Of a DNA stretch of 64,000 bases, positions 16,350 through 24,729 are shown piece by piece (the stretch's first letter is position 1; every line of letters starts with the position of its first letter). The position numbers and the translations under genes are program-made. The stretch is taken from NCBI RefSeq assembly GCF_000701365.1, contig NZ_JNIK01000006.1:1-64000 (forward strand). Direction: 5' to 3'. This stretch comes from Blastococcus sp. URHD0036 (GTDB taxonomy: Bacteria > Actinomycetota > Actinomycetes > Mycobacteriales > Geodermatophilaceae). Under the pieces are notes generated by a model that saw only the letters and a list, made by a program, of their open reading frames with translations, was not told the DNA's origin and searched no databases.

Positions 16350-16407
16350 GCATGGGATCCCATACCCCCGTATCCGCGCCTCTGACGTGGGCATGGGATC
16401 CGATGCC
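16350..16407. promoter_or_regulatory. Two GGATCC-centred palindromes between small and large hydroxylase subunit genes
   Basis: GGCATGGGATCC occurs at 16350-16361 and again at 16390-16401, 40 bp apart. The first copy is within the perfect palindrome ATGGGATCCCAT; the second is within GGCATGGGATCCGATGCC, with GGCAT/ATGCC arms. They may be a binding site or paired RNA hairpins that tune expression of the large subunit. No known motif is recognised. Confidence 0.35.
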
Positions 16408-16422
16408 GCGGGAGTCCAGGCC

Positions 16423-18840
16423 ATGACCACCAAGCTGTTCGGCGAGCCGGTCCGCCGGCGCGAGGACGCCCGGCTCATCGTCGGCAGGGGCCGCTACCTC
16501 GACGACATCGGCGCGCACGCCCTCGCCGCCGCCTTCGTGCGCAGCCCGCATGCGCACGCCCGGATCACCGACATCGACGTCGAGGGGGCGCTGGACGTCG
16601 ATGGCCTGGTCGCGATCTACACCTACGAGGACCTCACCGGCCCGATGGCCGAGCCGCTGCCGGTGCTCATCCCCCATCCGCAACTGCACGCGCCGCGCAC
16701 CGGCTACCCGCTGGCCAACGGCGAGGTGAACCACGTCGGCGAGCCGGTGGTCATGGTCGTGGCCACGGACCGCTACGTCGCCGAGGACGCCGCCGAGCGG
16801 ATCGTCGTCCGCTACGAGGAGCTGCCGGTGGTCGTGGGGGTGGACGCCGCGCGCTCCGGCGAGCACGCCGTCCACGAGGAGATCCCGGACAACGTCGCCG
16901 CCCGGCACCACCAGGAGACCGGGGACGTCGAGGCGGCGCTCGCCGCCTCCGCCCGCACGCTCTCCTTCACGCAGTACATCGAGCGCAGCGCGTGCATGCC
17001 GCTGGAGGGCAAGGGCGTGCACGCGCGCTGGGACCCGGCCGATGCCTCGCTGCGGGTCTACTCGAGCACCCAGGCGTCGACGTCGGTGCGGGCGGCGATC
17101 GCGGCGAAGCTGGAGCTGTCGCTGGAGGACGTCGAGGTGATCGCGCCGGACGTCGGCGGCGGCTTCGGCGTGAAGATCGTGCACCCGTGGCCCGAGGAGC
17201 TGCTGGTGCCGATGGCCGCGATCAAGCTCGGCCAGGAGGTGAAGTGGGCCGAGGACCGGCGCGAGCACTTCATCGGCAGCGCCCACGAGCGCCAGCAGCG
17301 GCAGGAGATCACCGTCGGGTTCGACGACGACGGCCGGATCACCGCCCTCGACGTGCACGCCTGGCACGACAACGGCGCCTACACGCCCTACGGGATCATC
17401 GTGCCGATCGTGACGGCGACCCAGCTGGTCGGCCCGTACGCGATCCCCGTCTACCGGGTGGTCGTGGAGAGCGTCTACACGAACACGGTGATCGTGACGC
17501 CGTACCGCGGCGCCGGGCGGCCGCAGGGCTGCTACGCGATGGAACGGACGATGGACCGCATCGCCGACCTCCTCGACCTGGACCGCGCGGAGGTCCGGCG
17601 GCGGAACCTGATCCAGGCCGACCAGTTCCCCTACGACCACCACCTGACGTTCCAGGACGGCCGGCCGGTCATCTACGACTCCGGCGACTATCCGGGGCTG
17701 CTCGCCAAGCTCGAGGCGCTGGTCGACTGGCCGGGCATCGAGGCCCGGCGGGCCGAGGCGGCGTCGCGCGGGAAGCTGCTGGGCGCCGGGATGGCGATGT
17801 ACGTCGAGGGCACCGGCCCCGGCCCGTACGAGGGCGGGCACGTGCAGGTGCTGGGCAGCGGCAAGGTGCTGGTCGCCACCGGCCTGACGTCGCAGGGACA
17901 GGGCCACGAGACGTCGTTCGCGCAGATCGTGGCGTCGGAGCTCGGCGTCCCGATCGAGGACGTCGAGGTGACCACCGGCGACACCCGCCGCTTCCCGTAC
18001 GCGGTCGGCACGTTCGCCTCGCGGGCCGCGGTGATGAGCGGCAACGCCATCGCGCTGGCCGCCCGCGGGGTGCGGGAGAAGGCGCTCCGGATCGCGGCGG
18101 AGGTGCTGGAGGCCTCGCCCGACGACCTGGAGATCGAGGACGGCGTGATCGGTGTCCGCGGGACGCCGGGGGCTTCCATCCCGCTGCGCACGGTCGCCGT
18201 CCTGTCGAACCCGCTGCGGTACGCGTTCGACGAGGCGGCGAAGCAGGCGACGCAGTTCGCGCGGGGCTCGGACGACTCCAAGCCGCCGGTCACCCCCGGC
18301 GACGCGCCGGGGCTGGAGCACCGCGACTACTACTCGCCGATCCGGTCGACTTTCGCGTCCGGTGCCCACGCGGCGGTGGTGGAGATCGACCCTGCTACGT
18401 GGGAGATCGACGTGGTCTCGTACGCCGTGGTGCACGACTGCGGGAACGTGGTGAACCCGATGATCGTCGAGGGCCAGGTGCACGGCGGGGTCGCACAGGG
18501 TGTGGCCGGGGCGCTGTACGAGCGGATGGCCTACGACGCGGACGGGCAGCTGCAGAACGCCTCGTTCATGGACTTCCTGATGCCGTACGCGTCGGAGATC
18601 CCGGACGTCGTGATCGACCACCAGCAGACGCCGTCGCCGCTGAACCCGCTGGGCATCAAGGGCGCCGGCGAGGCCGGCGTCATCCCGGGGACGGCGGCGA
18701 TCGCCTCGGCGATCGAGGACGCGACGGGGCGGCGGATCGCGGCGATGCCCATCTCGCCGACGGAGCTGTACGACGTGATGCGGTCCCCGGACCACGAGCG
18801 GACGGCGGCCGCGGGCCGCAGAGCGGGAGTTGGCGCGTGA
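16423..18840 (+). CDS. Molybdenum hydroxylase, molybdopterin large subunit (non-CODH type)
   Basis: The 805-residue protein is a xanthine-dehydrogenase-family large subunit: GRGRYLDDI at the N-terminus, VGGGFGVK (near residue 245), PYRGAGRPQG (near 362), TGLTSQGQGHETSFAQ (near 487) and GIKGAGEAGVIPG (near 748). The catalytic glutamate is in the last motif. The active-site loop reads PYRGAGR and not the AYRCSFR of form I CO dehydrogenase, so it is not a true CODH. It should hydroxylate a ring carbon with water, using Mo-cytosine-dinucleotide-type cofactor. Linkage to a uracil-type permease and a barbiturase-family enzyme suggests uracil or thymine oxidation to barbiturate; xanthine or another heterocycle is the alternative. 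ATG at 16423 is preferred over 16387 because conserved sequence begins with MTTKLFGEPV. Confidence 0.92.
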   Translation: MTTKLFGEPVRRREDARLIVGRGRYLDDIGAHALAAAFVRSPHAHARITDIDVEGALDVDGLVAIYTYEDLTGPMAEPLPVLIPHPQLHAPRTGYPLANGEVNHVGEPVVMVVATDRYVAEDAAERIVVRYEELPVVVGVDAARSGEHAVHEEIPDNVAARHHQETGDVEAALAASARTLSFTQYIERSACMPLEGKGVHARWDPADASLRVYSSTQASTSVRAAIAAKLELSLEDVEVIAPDVGGGFGVKIVHPWPEELLVPMAAIKLGQEVKWAEDRREHFIGSAHERQQRQEITVGFDDDGRITALDVHAWHDNGAYTPYGIIVPIVTATQLVGPYAIPVYRVVVESVYTNTVIVTPYRGAGRPQGCYAMERTMDRIADLLDLDRAEVRRRNLIQADQFPYDHHLTFQDGRPVIYDSGDYPGLLAKLEALVDWPGIEARRAEAASRGKLLGAGMAMYVEGTGPGPYEGGHVQVLGSGKVLVATGLTSQGQGHETSFAQIVASELGVPIEDVEVTTGDTRRFPYAVGTFASRAAVMSGNAIALAARGVREKALRIAAEVLEASPDDLEIEDGVIGVRGTPGASIPLRTVAVLSNPLRYAFDEAAKQATQFARGSDDSKPPVTPGDAPGLEHRDYYSPIRSTFASGAHAAVVEIDPATWEIDVVSYAVVHDCGNVVNPMIVEGQVHGGVAQGVAGALYERMAYDADGQLQNASFMDFLMPYASEIPDVVIDHQQTPSPLNPLGIKGAGEAGVIPGTAAIASAIEDATGRRIAAMPISPTELYDVMRSPDHERTAAAGRRAGVGA

Positions 18841-19496
18841 ACCTCGAGGGCTCGGCTGTTCTGCAGGGGACGCCGGAGCAGGTGTGGTCGGTGATCACCG
18901 ACCCCGCGGTGCTGGCGCGGACGATCCCGGGCTGTGAGTCGCTGCGGCTGACCGGGCCGGACGAGTACGAGATGAACGTGTCGGTGGGCGTCGGCGCGAT
19001 CCGCGGGACCTATGCGGGTGAGGTACGGCTGACCGACCAGCAGCGGCCGACGTCGTACGTGATGCACGCGTCCGGTGCCGGTGCGCCGGGGAACGCGCGG
19101 GCGAAGGTCCTGATCTCGCTTGCCTCCGACGGCGATGGGGCGACGACGCTGACCTACTCGGCGGACGCCGTGATCGGCGGTCCGGTGGCCGGTGTGGGTC
19201 AGCGGATGATCACCGGCGTCGCGAAGCGGATGGCCGGTCAGTTCTTCTCAGCGATCGACACCGAGCTGACGGGTGCGGGCGAGGCTCGGCCGACGGCTGC
19301 TGCTGTGAGTTCGACAACGGCGGACGTTCCCGCGGGAACGTCTCAGGCCCCGGCACCGCAGGTCTTCACCGGCAGGGCCGCGGCGTCGGCCGGCGCCCAG
19401 GTCGACCTGCGCTCCTTCATGCTCGGCGCCGCTTCCGGCGGCATCCTCACCGCCTGGGGCGTAGCCCTCGGCTACCTCCTCGGCCGCCGCCGCTGA
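18837..19496 (+). CDS. CoxG-like SRPBCC protein with C-terminal membrane anchor
   Basis: The 219-residue protein has a CoxG/SRPBCC lipid-binding fold (residues 1-150, with LQGTPEQVWSVITDPAVLA and the RTIPGCESL block). A low-complexity Ala/Pro linker follows, then a C-terminal hydrophobic helix ending in GYLLGRRR. CoxG proteins recruit molybdenum hydroxylases such as CO dehydrogenase to the membrane and may deliver quinone as electron acceptor. Its GTG overlaps the large-subunit stop by four bases. Its presence implies electron transfer from the hydroxylase to the respiratory chain. Confidence 0.88.
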   Translation: MNLEGSAVLQGTPEQVWSVITDPAVLARTIPGCESLRLTGPDEYEMNVSVGVGAIRGTYAGEVRLTDQQRPTSYVMHASGAGAPGNARAKVLISLASDGDGATTLTYSADAVIGGPVAGVGQRMITGVAKRMAGQFFSAIDTELTGAGEARPTAAAVSSTTADVPAGTSQAPAPQVFTGRAAASAGAQVDLRSFMLGAASGGILTAWGVALGYLLGRRR

Positions 19497-19512
19497 GGAC
19501 TCGGACGCCGCT

Positions 19513-19559
19513 GTGCAGTAGTCCACCTCATGCGTGGTCCATGAGGTGGACTACTGCAC
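19513..19559. terminator. Perfect 20-bp hairpin after the hydroxylase operon
   Basis: The 20-base arm GTGCAGTAGTCCACCTCATG (19513-19532) is followed, after 7 bases, by its exact reverse complement (19540-19559). It lies between the coxG stop and the lipase gene and has no T-run. It is probably the operon terminator, or a dispersed intergenic repeat. Confidence 0.65.
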
Positions 19560-19626
19560 GATCGTGGTGGTGAGGGACCGCTGGGTTCAGTAGCTTCGCG
19601 GGACCGCCCACCCCGGAGGCCTCCCC

Positions 19627-21003
19627 GTGATCGACGCTGCCCACGGACACCACCGCACCATCGGCCGGCCGCTCCTCGCGGTACTGCTGGCCGCGCTCGC
19701 CTTCCTCACCGCCTGCTCGTCGGACTCGGACGACAGCGGTGACGCGTCGGAGGAGACCGTTGAGTCGAGCGCGCCGACGGGGACGGACAACCTCCCGCCG
19801 CTGCCGGACGACGTCGCGCTGCCGATCGTCTTCGTGCACGGGTTCGCGGGGTCGGCCCAGCAGATCGAGTCCAACGCCATGCGGTTCGCGGCCAACGGCT
19901 ACCCCGAGGACCGGATCGTCGCCTACGACCACGACGGCGCCGGTCTGGAGATCGAGGCCTACGCCGCCGGCCTGAGCCAGGTCATCGACGACACCCTGGC
20001 CGAGTTCGACGTCGATCAGGTCTACGTCATCGGCCACTCCCGCGGGACCGCTGTCTCCAACCTCTATCTCAGCGACCCGGCACACGCCGCGCACGTCGCC
20101 AAGTACGTCGCCATCGACGGGCGTCCCTGCCCGGAGCCGGCCGTCGTCCCGTGCCTCGCCCCGACCCAGGCGCTGTTCCCCGGCCAGACGCACGTCGAGG
20201 TCGCCACCTCGAAGGAGTCCTTCGCCGCCCAGTACGAGTTCCTCGTCGGCGAGGCGCCCGAGGTGGTCGACATCGTCCCGCAGAACGACCCGGTCGAGAT
20301 CGCGGGCCGGGCGGTCAACTTCCCCGCGAACACCGGCCGCGAGGCCACCCTCGACATCTGGGCCATCGACCCCGACACCGGCGCCCGCACCGGCGACGAG
20401 CCGCACGCCAGCGAGGTGCTCGGCCCCGACGGCGAGTTCGGCCCGATCGAGCTCGAGAACGGCGCGCACTACGAGTAGGCGCTGAGCAGCGACGCCTCCG
20501 AGATCGTCCATCACCTCTACCTGCAGCCCTACGTGCGCAGCAGCACCTTCGTCCGGCTGCTCTCCTCCGAGCCCGACGGCCCGGTGCGCAGCAACACCAA
20601 CGTCGGCGACGACCACAGCGCGCTCGTCATCACCCGCATGCGCGAGTGGCACGCCGAGGGCGACGCCGACGTCCTCCAGCTCAGCGTCGACGGCGGCGAG
20701 CCCGTCGACGTCGTCACCGACTTCGTGGGCAACGGCGCCATCGGCCTCCACGTCCACGACGACGTCGCCACCCCCGGCGAGACCACTCTCGCGCCGCTGC
20801 CCTACTTCAGCGAGCAGCCCTTCCAGAGCGGCATCGACGTCTACCTGCCCGCCTCGCCCGACGCCGACGGCACCATCACCGCCACCAACCTGCCCCGCGG
20901 CGACACCAGCCGGCCGCAGACGCTCAACGTGCCCAACTGGCCGTCCAGCGGGCACACGGTGAGCCTCGTCTTCACCGACTGGCCGGTGGACGGCGCCGCC
21001 TGA
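19627..21003 (+). pseudogene. AFL-type lipase/esterase lipoprotein interrupted by an in-frame amber codon
   Basis: Codons 1-283 encode a lipoprotein signal (lipobox LTAC near residue 31) and an alpha/beta hydrolase domain with VFVHGFAGSAQQIESN and the nucleophile elbow GHSRGT. A TAG follows at 20476-20478. The same frame then runs open for 174 more codons to TGA at 21001, with normal codon use and recognisable family sequence (YVRSSTFVRLLSSEPDGP, HSALVITRMREWH). The joined length and order resemble the Archaeoglobus AFL lipase family (hydrolase, then C-terminal beta domain), as far as I recall it. A single change from TGG or CAG would explain the stop, so this is a pseudogene, a sequencing error or a read-through gene. 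The first part alone keeps the serine nucleophile. Confidence 0.8.
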
Positions 21004-21015
21004 CGCACGCGGAAC

Positions 21016-21046
21016 GGCCCCTCCCCGGGTGAGGGGAGGGGCCTTT
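21016..21046. terminator. Intrinsic terminator between lipase and ABC permease genes
   Basis: GGCCCCTCCCC (21016-21026) and GGGGAGGGGCC (21033-21043) form an 11-bp GC stem with a 6-base loop, followed by TTT. It serves the convergent lipase and ABC permease genes. Confidence 0.8.
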
Positions 21047-21060
21047 CGCGCGATAAGTGC

Positions 21061-21819
21061 TCAGGAGACCTGGCGGCGGCGGGTCATCACCGTGCCGGCG
21101 ATCAGGGCCACCCCGACCCACACGGTCAGGATCACGACCGACTGCACCTGCTGGTCACCCTGCGCCAACTCGAGGATCGCGTTGCCCGGGTCGATCTTGT
21201 CGGCCAGCTCCGGCTTCGTCGTCTGCAGGATGGGGAGCACGCCGAGGTTCAGCAGGTAGATCCCGGTCAGGGCGCCGGCGGTGTTGCCCACGGCCGCCCC
21301 GAAGCCGGCGCCGATCAGCGCGAACGCCGCACCGGCCACCGCCACCATGAGGATCGCCCGGCCCACGCCGTCCCACGGCCACGACGGCTGCACGGCCAGG
21401 AGCACCAGCACCGACAGCCCGCTCGCCACGACCGCGATCACGGCGCCCATCAGCGCCACGGCCGCGGCCTTCGCCGCCATCACCCGGCCACGCCTCGGCT
21501 CGAGCAGGAACGTCGTCTGGATCGAGCCGTGGGTCCACTCCCCCGCGGTCGACAGCGCCCCCAGGGAGAGGAGCACCAGCGCGCCGAGCAGCCCGGTGAC
21601 GACCAGCGGGCCCAGCGCGTCGTCCAGGTCCTCGCTCGCGGTCCCGGCGGCGAGCGCCATGGCGGCCGGCCCGATGAGGAGGGCCGCGGCGGCGACGGCC
21701 ATGCCCGACCGGGTGGAGAGCGACTTCCGGACCTCGAGCCAGACGGCCGACGGGAGGGACGGACCGGTCCGGCGTGCGGCGGGGCGGACGGCGACAGGAG
21801 TGGCAAGTGCAGTGGTCAT
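21061..21819 (-). CDS. ABC-2-type transporter permease
   Basis: The 252-residue protein has about six hydrophobic segments and the ABC-2 permease feature WTHGSIQTTFLLEPRRGRV, typical of actinobacterial permeases paired with a drug-type ATPase. It probably forms a homodimer with the ATPase encoded immediately upstream (27-base gap). Export of a hydrophobic compound or antimicrobial peptide is the usual role; the substrate is unknown. The adjacent divergent two-component genes probably control it. Confidence 0.87.
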   Translation of the reverse strand: MTTALATPVAVRPAARRTGPSLPSAVWLEVRKSLSTRSGMAVAAAALLIGPAAMALAAGTASEDLDDALGPLVVTGLLGALVLLSLGALSTAGEWTHGSIQTTFLLEPRRGRVMAAKAAAVALMGAVIAVVASGLSVLVLLAVQPSWPWDGVGRAILMVAVAGAAFALIGAGFGAAVGNTAGALTGIYLLNLGVLPILQTTKPELADKIDPGNAILELAQGDQQVQSVVILTVWVGVALIAGTVMTRRRQVS

Positions 21820-21846
21820 GTCAGGAACCTCCAGAGGGGTCGCGGC

Positions 21847-22719
21847 TCAGGCCGCGGTGAGGGAGAAGAAGACGTCTTCCAGCCCGCGCTGCAGCGGCCG
21901 GAGTTCGGAGAGCACGTGACCACCGGCTGCCGCGACGGCGCCGACGTCCGAGGGAGAGGCGCCCGACACGACGAGCGCACCGTCGTCGCCAGGGGCGACG
22001 GCGAATCCGCGGGCCGTCAGGTCCGCGGCCAGCGACACGGGATCGGCCGAGGTGACCGAGACACCGTCGGAACTCAGCAGCGACGCCACGGGGCCGTCGG
22101 CGACGATCCGGCCGCCACCGATCACCAGCAGCCGGTCGACGGTGTGCTCGACCTCGCCGAGCAGGTGTGACGACAGCAGCACCGTGCCGCCGCGGGCCGC
22201 GTGGTCGCGCAGCAGCCCGCGCATCCAGCGGATGCCCTCCGGGTCCAGCCCGTTCGCCGGCTCGTCGAACATGATCACCGGCGGATCGGCGAGCAGCGCC
22301 CCGGCGATGCCCAGCCGCTGCCGCATGCCGAGCGAGTAGCCGCGGATCCGCCGTCCCGCGGCGTCGGAGAGCCCGACCAGCTCGAGCACCTCGTCCACCC
22401 GCGGGGCCGGCACGCCGATCGCGTCGGCCAGGAGCCGCAGGTGCATCCGCCCGGTCCGCCCCGGGTGCACGGCGGCGGCGTCGAGCAGCGTGCCCATCAC
22501 CGAGCCCGGGTTCGGCAGCGCCGAGTAGGGCCGCCCGTCGACGAGCGCCGAGCCGGCCGACGCCGGCACCAGGCCGGTGATCATCCGCATCGTCGTCGTC
22601 TTGCCGGCGCCGTTCGGCCCGAGGAAGCCGGTCACCGTGCCGGGCTCCAGGGTGAAGGACACGTCGTCGACGACGGTCCGTGGGCCGTAGTGCTTGGTCA
22701 GTCCGCTGACCGTGATCAT
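21847..22719 (-). CDS. ABC transporter ATP-binding protein
   Basis: The 290-residue ATPase has Walker A GPNGAGKTT (near residue 37), signature YSLGMRQRLG (near 135), Walker B VIMFDEPANGLDP and switch histidine in LLSSHLL. The C-terminal 70 residues are the variable domain of drug-type (DrrA/BcrA) ATPases. It powers the permease encoded downstream. The ATG (MITVSGL) is chosen at the family start; the frame remains open upstream but runs into the divergent kinase promoter. Confidence 0.93.
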   Translation of the reverse strand: MITVSGLTKHYGPRTVVDDVSFTLEPGTVTGFLGPNGAGKTTTMRMITGLVPASAGSALVDGRPYSALPNPGSVMGTLLDAAAVHPGRTGRMHLRLLADAIGVPAPRVDEVLELVGLSDAAGRRIRGYSLGMRQRLGIAGALLADPPVIMFDEPANGLDPEGIRWMRGLLRDHAARGGTVLLSSHLLGEVEHTVDRLLVIGGGRIVADGPVASLLSSDGVSVTSADPVSLAADLTARGFAVAPGDDGALVVSGASPSDVGAVAAAGGHVLSELRPLQRGLEDVFFSLTAA

Positions 22720-22903
22720 CGCGTCCTCCAGGGGGTCGTCTGCTGGCGACGACCAATCTGGCGACGACGAGCCCCTCCCCGCGTCGGCCGCAGGGTCAGA
22801 CCCGGGGTCCCCGGACGGCGCTGCGCCGTCATCCGAAAGTCGACGCGGACGGCCCTCTTCCGGGCGACCCGGCGACGACGACCGGGCACCTACGCTCCGC
22901 TGC

Positions 22904-24037
22904 ATGAGGCTTCGGGAGCGCGTCTGGCCCGGCCTCCGCACGCGCAGCATCTGGCTGGAGTTCACCCTCGCGCTGCTCAGCACGATCGCCATCAGCGCCG
23001 GCGGGGCGACCGGCGACCGCGGCCCGGTGTCGGTGGCGGTGTTCGCCGTCCTGACCGCGGCGACCTTCGTCCTGATCCTCACCACGCGCCGTCGCGCGCC
23101 GCTCATCCCCTTCCTGCTCAGCGCCCTGGTGTCGGTGCTGTCGCCGGCCATCAACGGCGCGCTGATCGTGCTCGGCTACGCGGTAGGCCGGTACGACGGC
23201 CGGTGGCCCGCCCGGATCGCCGCCGCGGCCACCGGGGTCCTCGTGGTGGCCGAGCCGTGGAGTGGCGGCCCGGCCGGCGAGCAGGTCAGCCGCTGGCTCG
23301 GCGGCGCCGTCCTGGTGCTCTTCCCCGGCGGGATCGGTGTCTACGTGCGCACCCGCGCGCAGCTGCTGGCCGCGCTGCGCGAGCGGGCCGAGCGCGCGGA
23401 GGCCGAGCAGGAGCTCCTGGCCCGCGACGCCGTCGTCACCGAGCGGACCCGCATCGCGCGCGAGATGCACGACGCGGTGGGCCACCGGGTCAGCCTCATG
23501 GTGCTGCAGGCCGGCGCCATCGAGATGGCGGCCCGGGACCCGGAGCGGGTCGAGCAGCTGGCCGGCCACGTGCAGACCGCGGGGCGCCAGGCGCTCGACG
23601 AGCTCCGCCAGATGGTCGGCGTCCTCCGGGCCGGCGAGACCGAGGACGCGCCGCTGGCCCCGCAGCCCGGCCTCTCCGCGCTGCGGCAGCTGGTCGAGGA
23701 GTCGCGGGAGGCCGGCATGGACGTCGACCTCGGCGACGTCCCGGTCGCGCCGATCGCCCCGGCCACCAGCCGTGCGGCGTACCGCATCGTGCAGGAGGCA
23801 CTGACCAACGCGGGCAAGCACGCTCCCGGGGCGCACGTCGAGGTGACGCTGCACCGGAGCACCGACGAGCTGGCCGTCCGGGTGGTCAACGGGCCGGGAC
23901 GCGCGGCCGCACCGGTCCCCGGCGGCGGCTACGGGCTCGTGGGGTTGGGTGAGCGGGTGCGCACCCTCGGCGGCCGGCTGACCGCCCAGCCCCGGCTGGA
24001 CGGCGGCTTCTGCGTCGAGGCGGTGCTGCCCGCGTGA
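22904..24037 (+). CDS. Sensor histidine kinase, NarL-system type (HisKA_3)
   Basis: The 377-residue kinase has four or five membrane helices (residues about 15-145), a coiled linker, the dimerisation motif REMHDAVGHR with phospho-acceptor H189, and a HATPase domain (QEALTNAGKHA N-box, YGLVGLGERV G-box). It is a DesK/LiaS-like intramembrane sensor lacking a large extracellular domain, typical of systems that sense membrane stress or cell-wall agents. TACGCT 7 bases before the ATG suggests a leaderless mRNA. Its stop overlaps the response regulator start, and it diverges from the ABC transporter it probably controls. Confidence 0.92.
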   Translation: MRLRERVWPGLRTRSIWLEFTLALLSTIAISAGGATGDRGPVSVAVFAVLTAATFVLILTTRRRAPLIPFLLSALVSVLSPAINGALIVLGYAVGRYDGRWPARIAAAATGVLVVAEPWSGGPAGEQVSRWLGGAVLVLFPGGIGVYVRTRAQLLAALRERAERAEAEQELLARDAVVTERTRIAREMHDAVGHRVSLMVLQAGAIEMAARDPERVEQLAGHVQTAGRQALDELRQMVGVLRAGETEDAPLAPQPGLSALRQLVEESREAGMDVDLGDVPVAPIAPATSRAAYRIVQEALTNAGKHAPGAHVEVTLHRSTDELAVRVVNGPGRAAAPVPGGGYGLVGLGERVRTLGGRLTAQPRLDGGFCVEAVLPA

Positions 24038-24690
24038 TCCGGGTCCTGCTGGTGGACGACGAGGAGCTCGTCCGGTTCGGGCTGCGGACCGTGCTCGAGT
24101 CGGCGGGCGACTTCACCGTCATCGGGGAGGCCGGCACCGGGGCGGACGGCGTCGCGGCGGCCCGCGAGCTGAAGCCGGACGTCGTCCTCATGGACATCCG
24201 CATGCCGGTCATGGACGGCCTCACCGCGACCCAGCAGATCCTCGCGTTGCCGGACCCCCCGCAGGTCGCCGTCCTCACGACCTTCCACGTCGACGAGTAC
24301 GTGTACGCGGCACTGGCTGCCGGCGCCGCCGGCTTCCTGCTCAAGGACACCCCGCCCCGCGAGATCGCCGCCGCCGTCCGGGCGGTCGCCGACGGCACGG
24401 CGTCGCTGTCCCCGGCGGTGACGGCGACCCTCATCGAGTCCTACGTCGACCGGAAGGCCGTTCCGCGCCGGGTGGCGGCGCTGCGCCGGATCGACGGTCT
24501 GTCGGACCGCGAGCGCGAGGTGCTCGTCCTGCTCGGCAGCGGCGAGTCCAACGCCGATCTCGCCAAGCGGCTGTTCGTCAGCGAGGCGACGGTGAAGACC
24601 TACGTCTCGCGGCTGCTGACCAAGCTCGACCTGACGAATCGAACCCAGGCCGCGATCCTCGCCCACGAGGCCGGCCTGCTCGACGGTTGA
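24034..24690 (+). CDS. NarL/LuxR-family response regulator
   Basis: The 218-residue protein has a receiver domain with acidic pocket D8-D9 and phosphorylation site D54 (LMDIRMP). A LuxR-type helix-turn-helix follows near residues 150-210 (LSDREREVLVLLGSGESNADLA). It overlaps the kinase gene by four bases and so is its partner. The likely target is the adjacent ABC exporter. Confidence 0.95.
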   Translation: MIRVLLVDDEELVRFGLRTVLESAGDFTVIGEAGTGADGVAAARELKPDVVLMDIRMPVMDGLTATQQILALPDPPQVAVLTTFHVDEYVYAALAAGAAGFLLKDTPPREIAAAVRAVADGTASLSPAVTATLIESYVDRKAVPRRVAALRRIDGLSDREREVLVLLGSGESNADLAKRLFVSEATVKTYVSRLLTKLDLTNRTQAAILAHEAGLLDG

Positions 24691-24693
24691 TCC

Positions 24694-24722
24694 TTGACAT
24701 CGTCGGCTAAGGGTCTTAGCTT
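24694..24722 (+). promoter_or_regulatory. Consensus promoter with embedded palindromic operator
   Basis: TTGACA (24694-24699), a 17-base spacer and TAGCTT (24717-24722) form an almost ideal sigma-70-type promoter. The palindrome GCTAAGGGTCTTAGC (24706-24720; 6-bp arms, 3-base centre) fills the spacer and covers the -10. The start ATG is 7 bases after the -10, so the mRNA should be leaderless. The TetR gene at the end of the operon is the obvious candidate repressor. Confidence 0.8.
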
Positions 24723-24729
24723 TTTGGCT

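Noticed and set aside
14902-19496. Aerobic CO dehydrogenase operon (coxMSLG)
   Set aside because: Gene order fits, but the large subunit has PYRGAGR where form I CO dehydrogenase has AYRCSFR, and the operon begins with a uracil-type permease.
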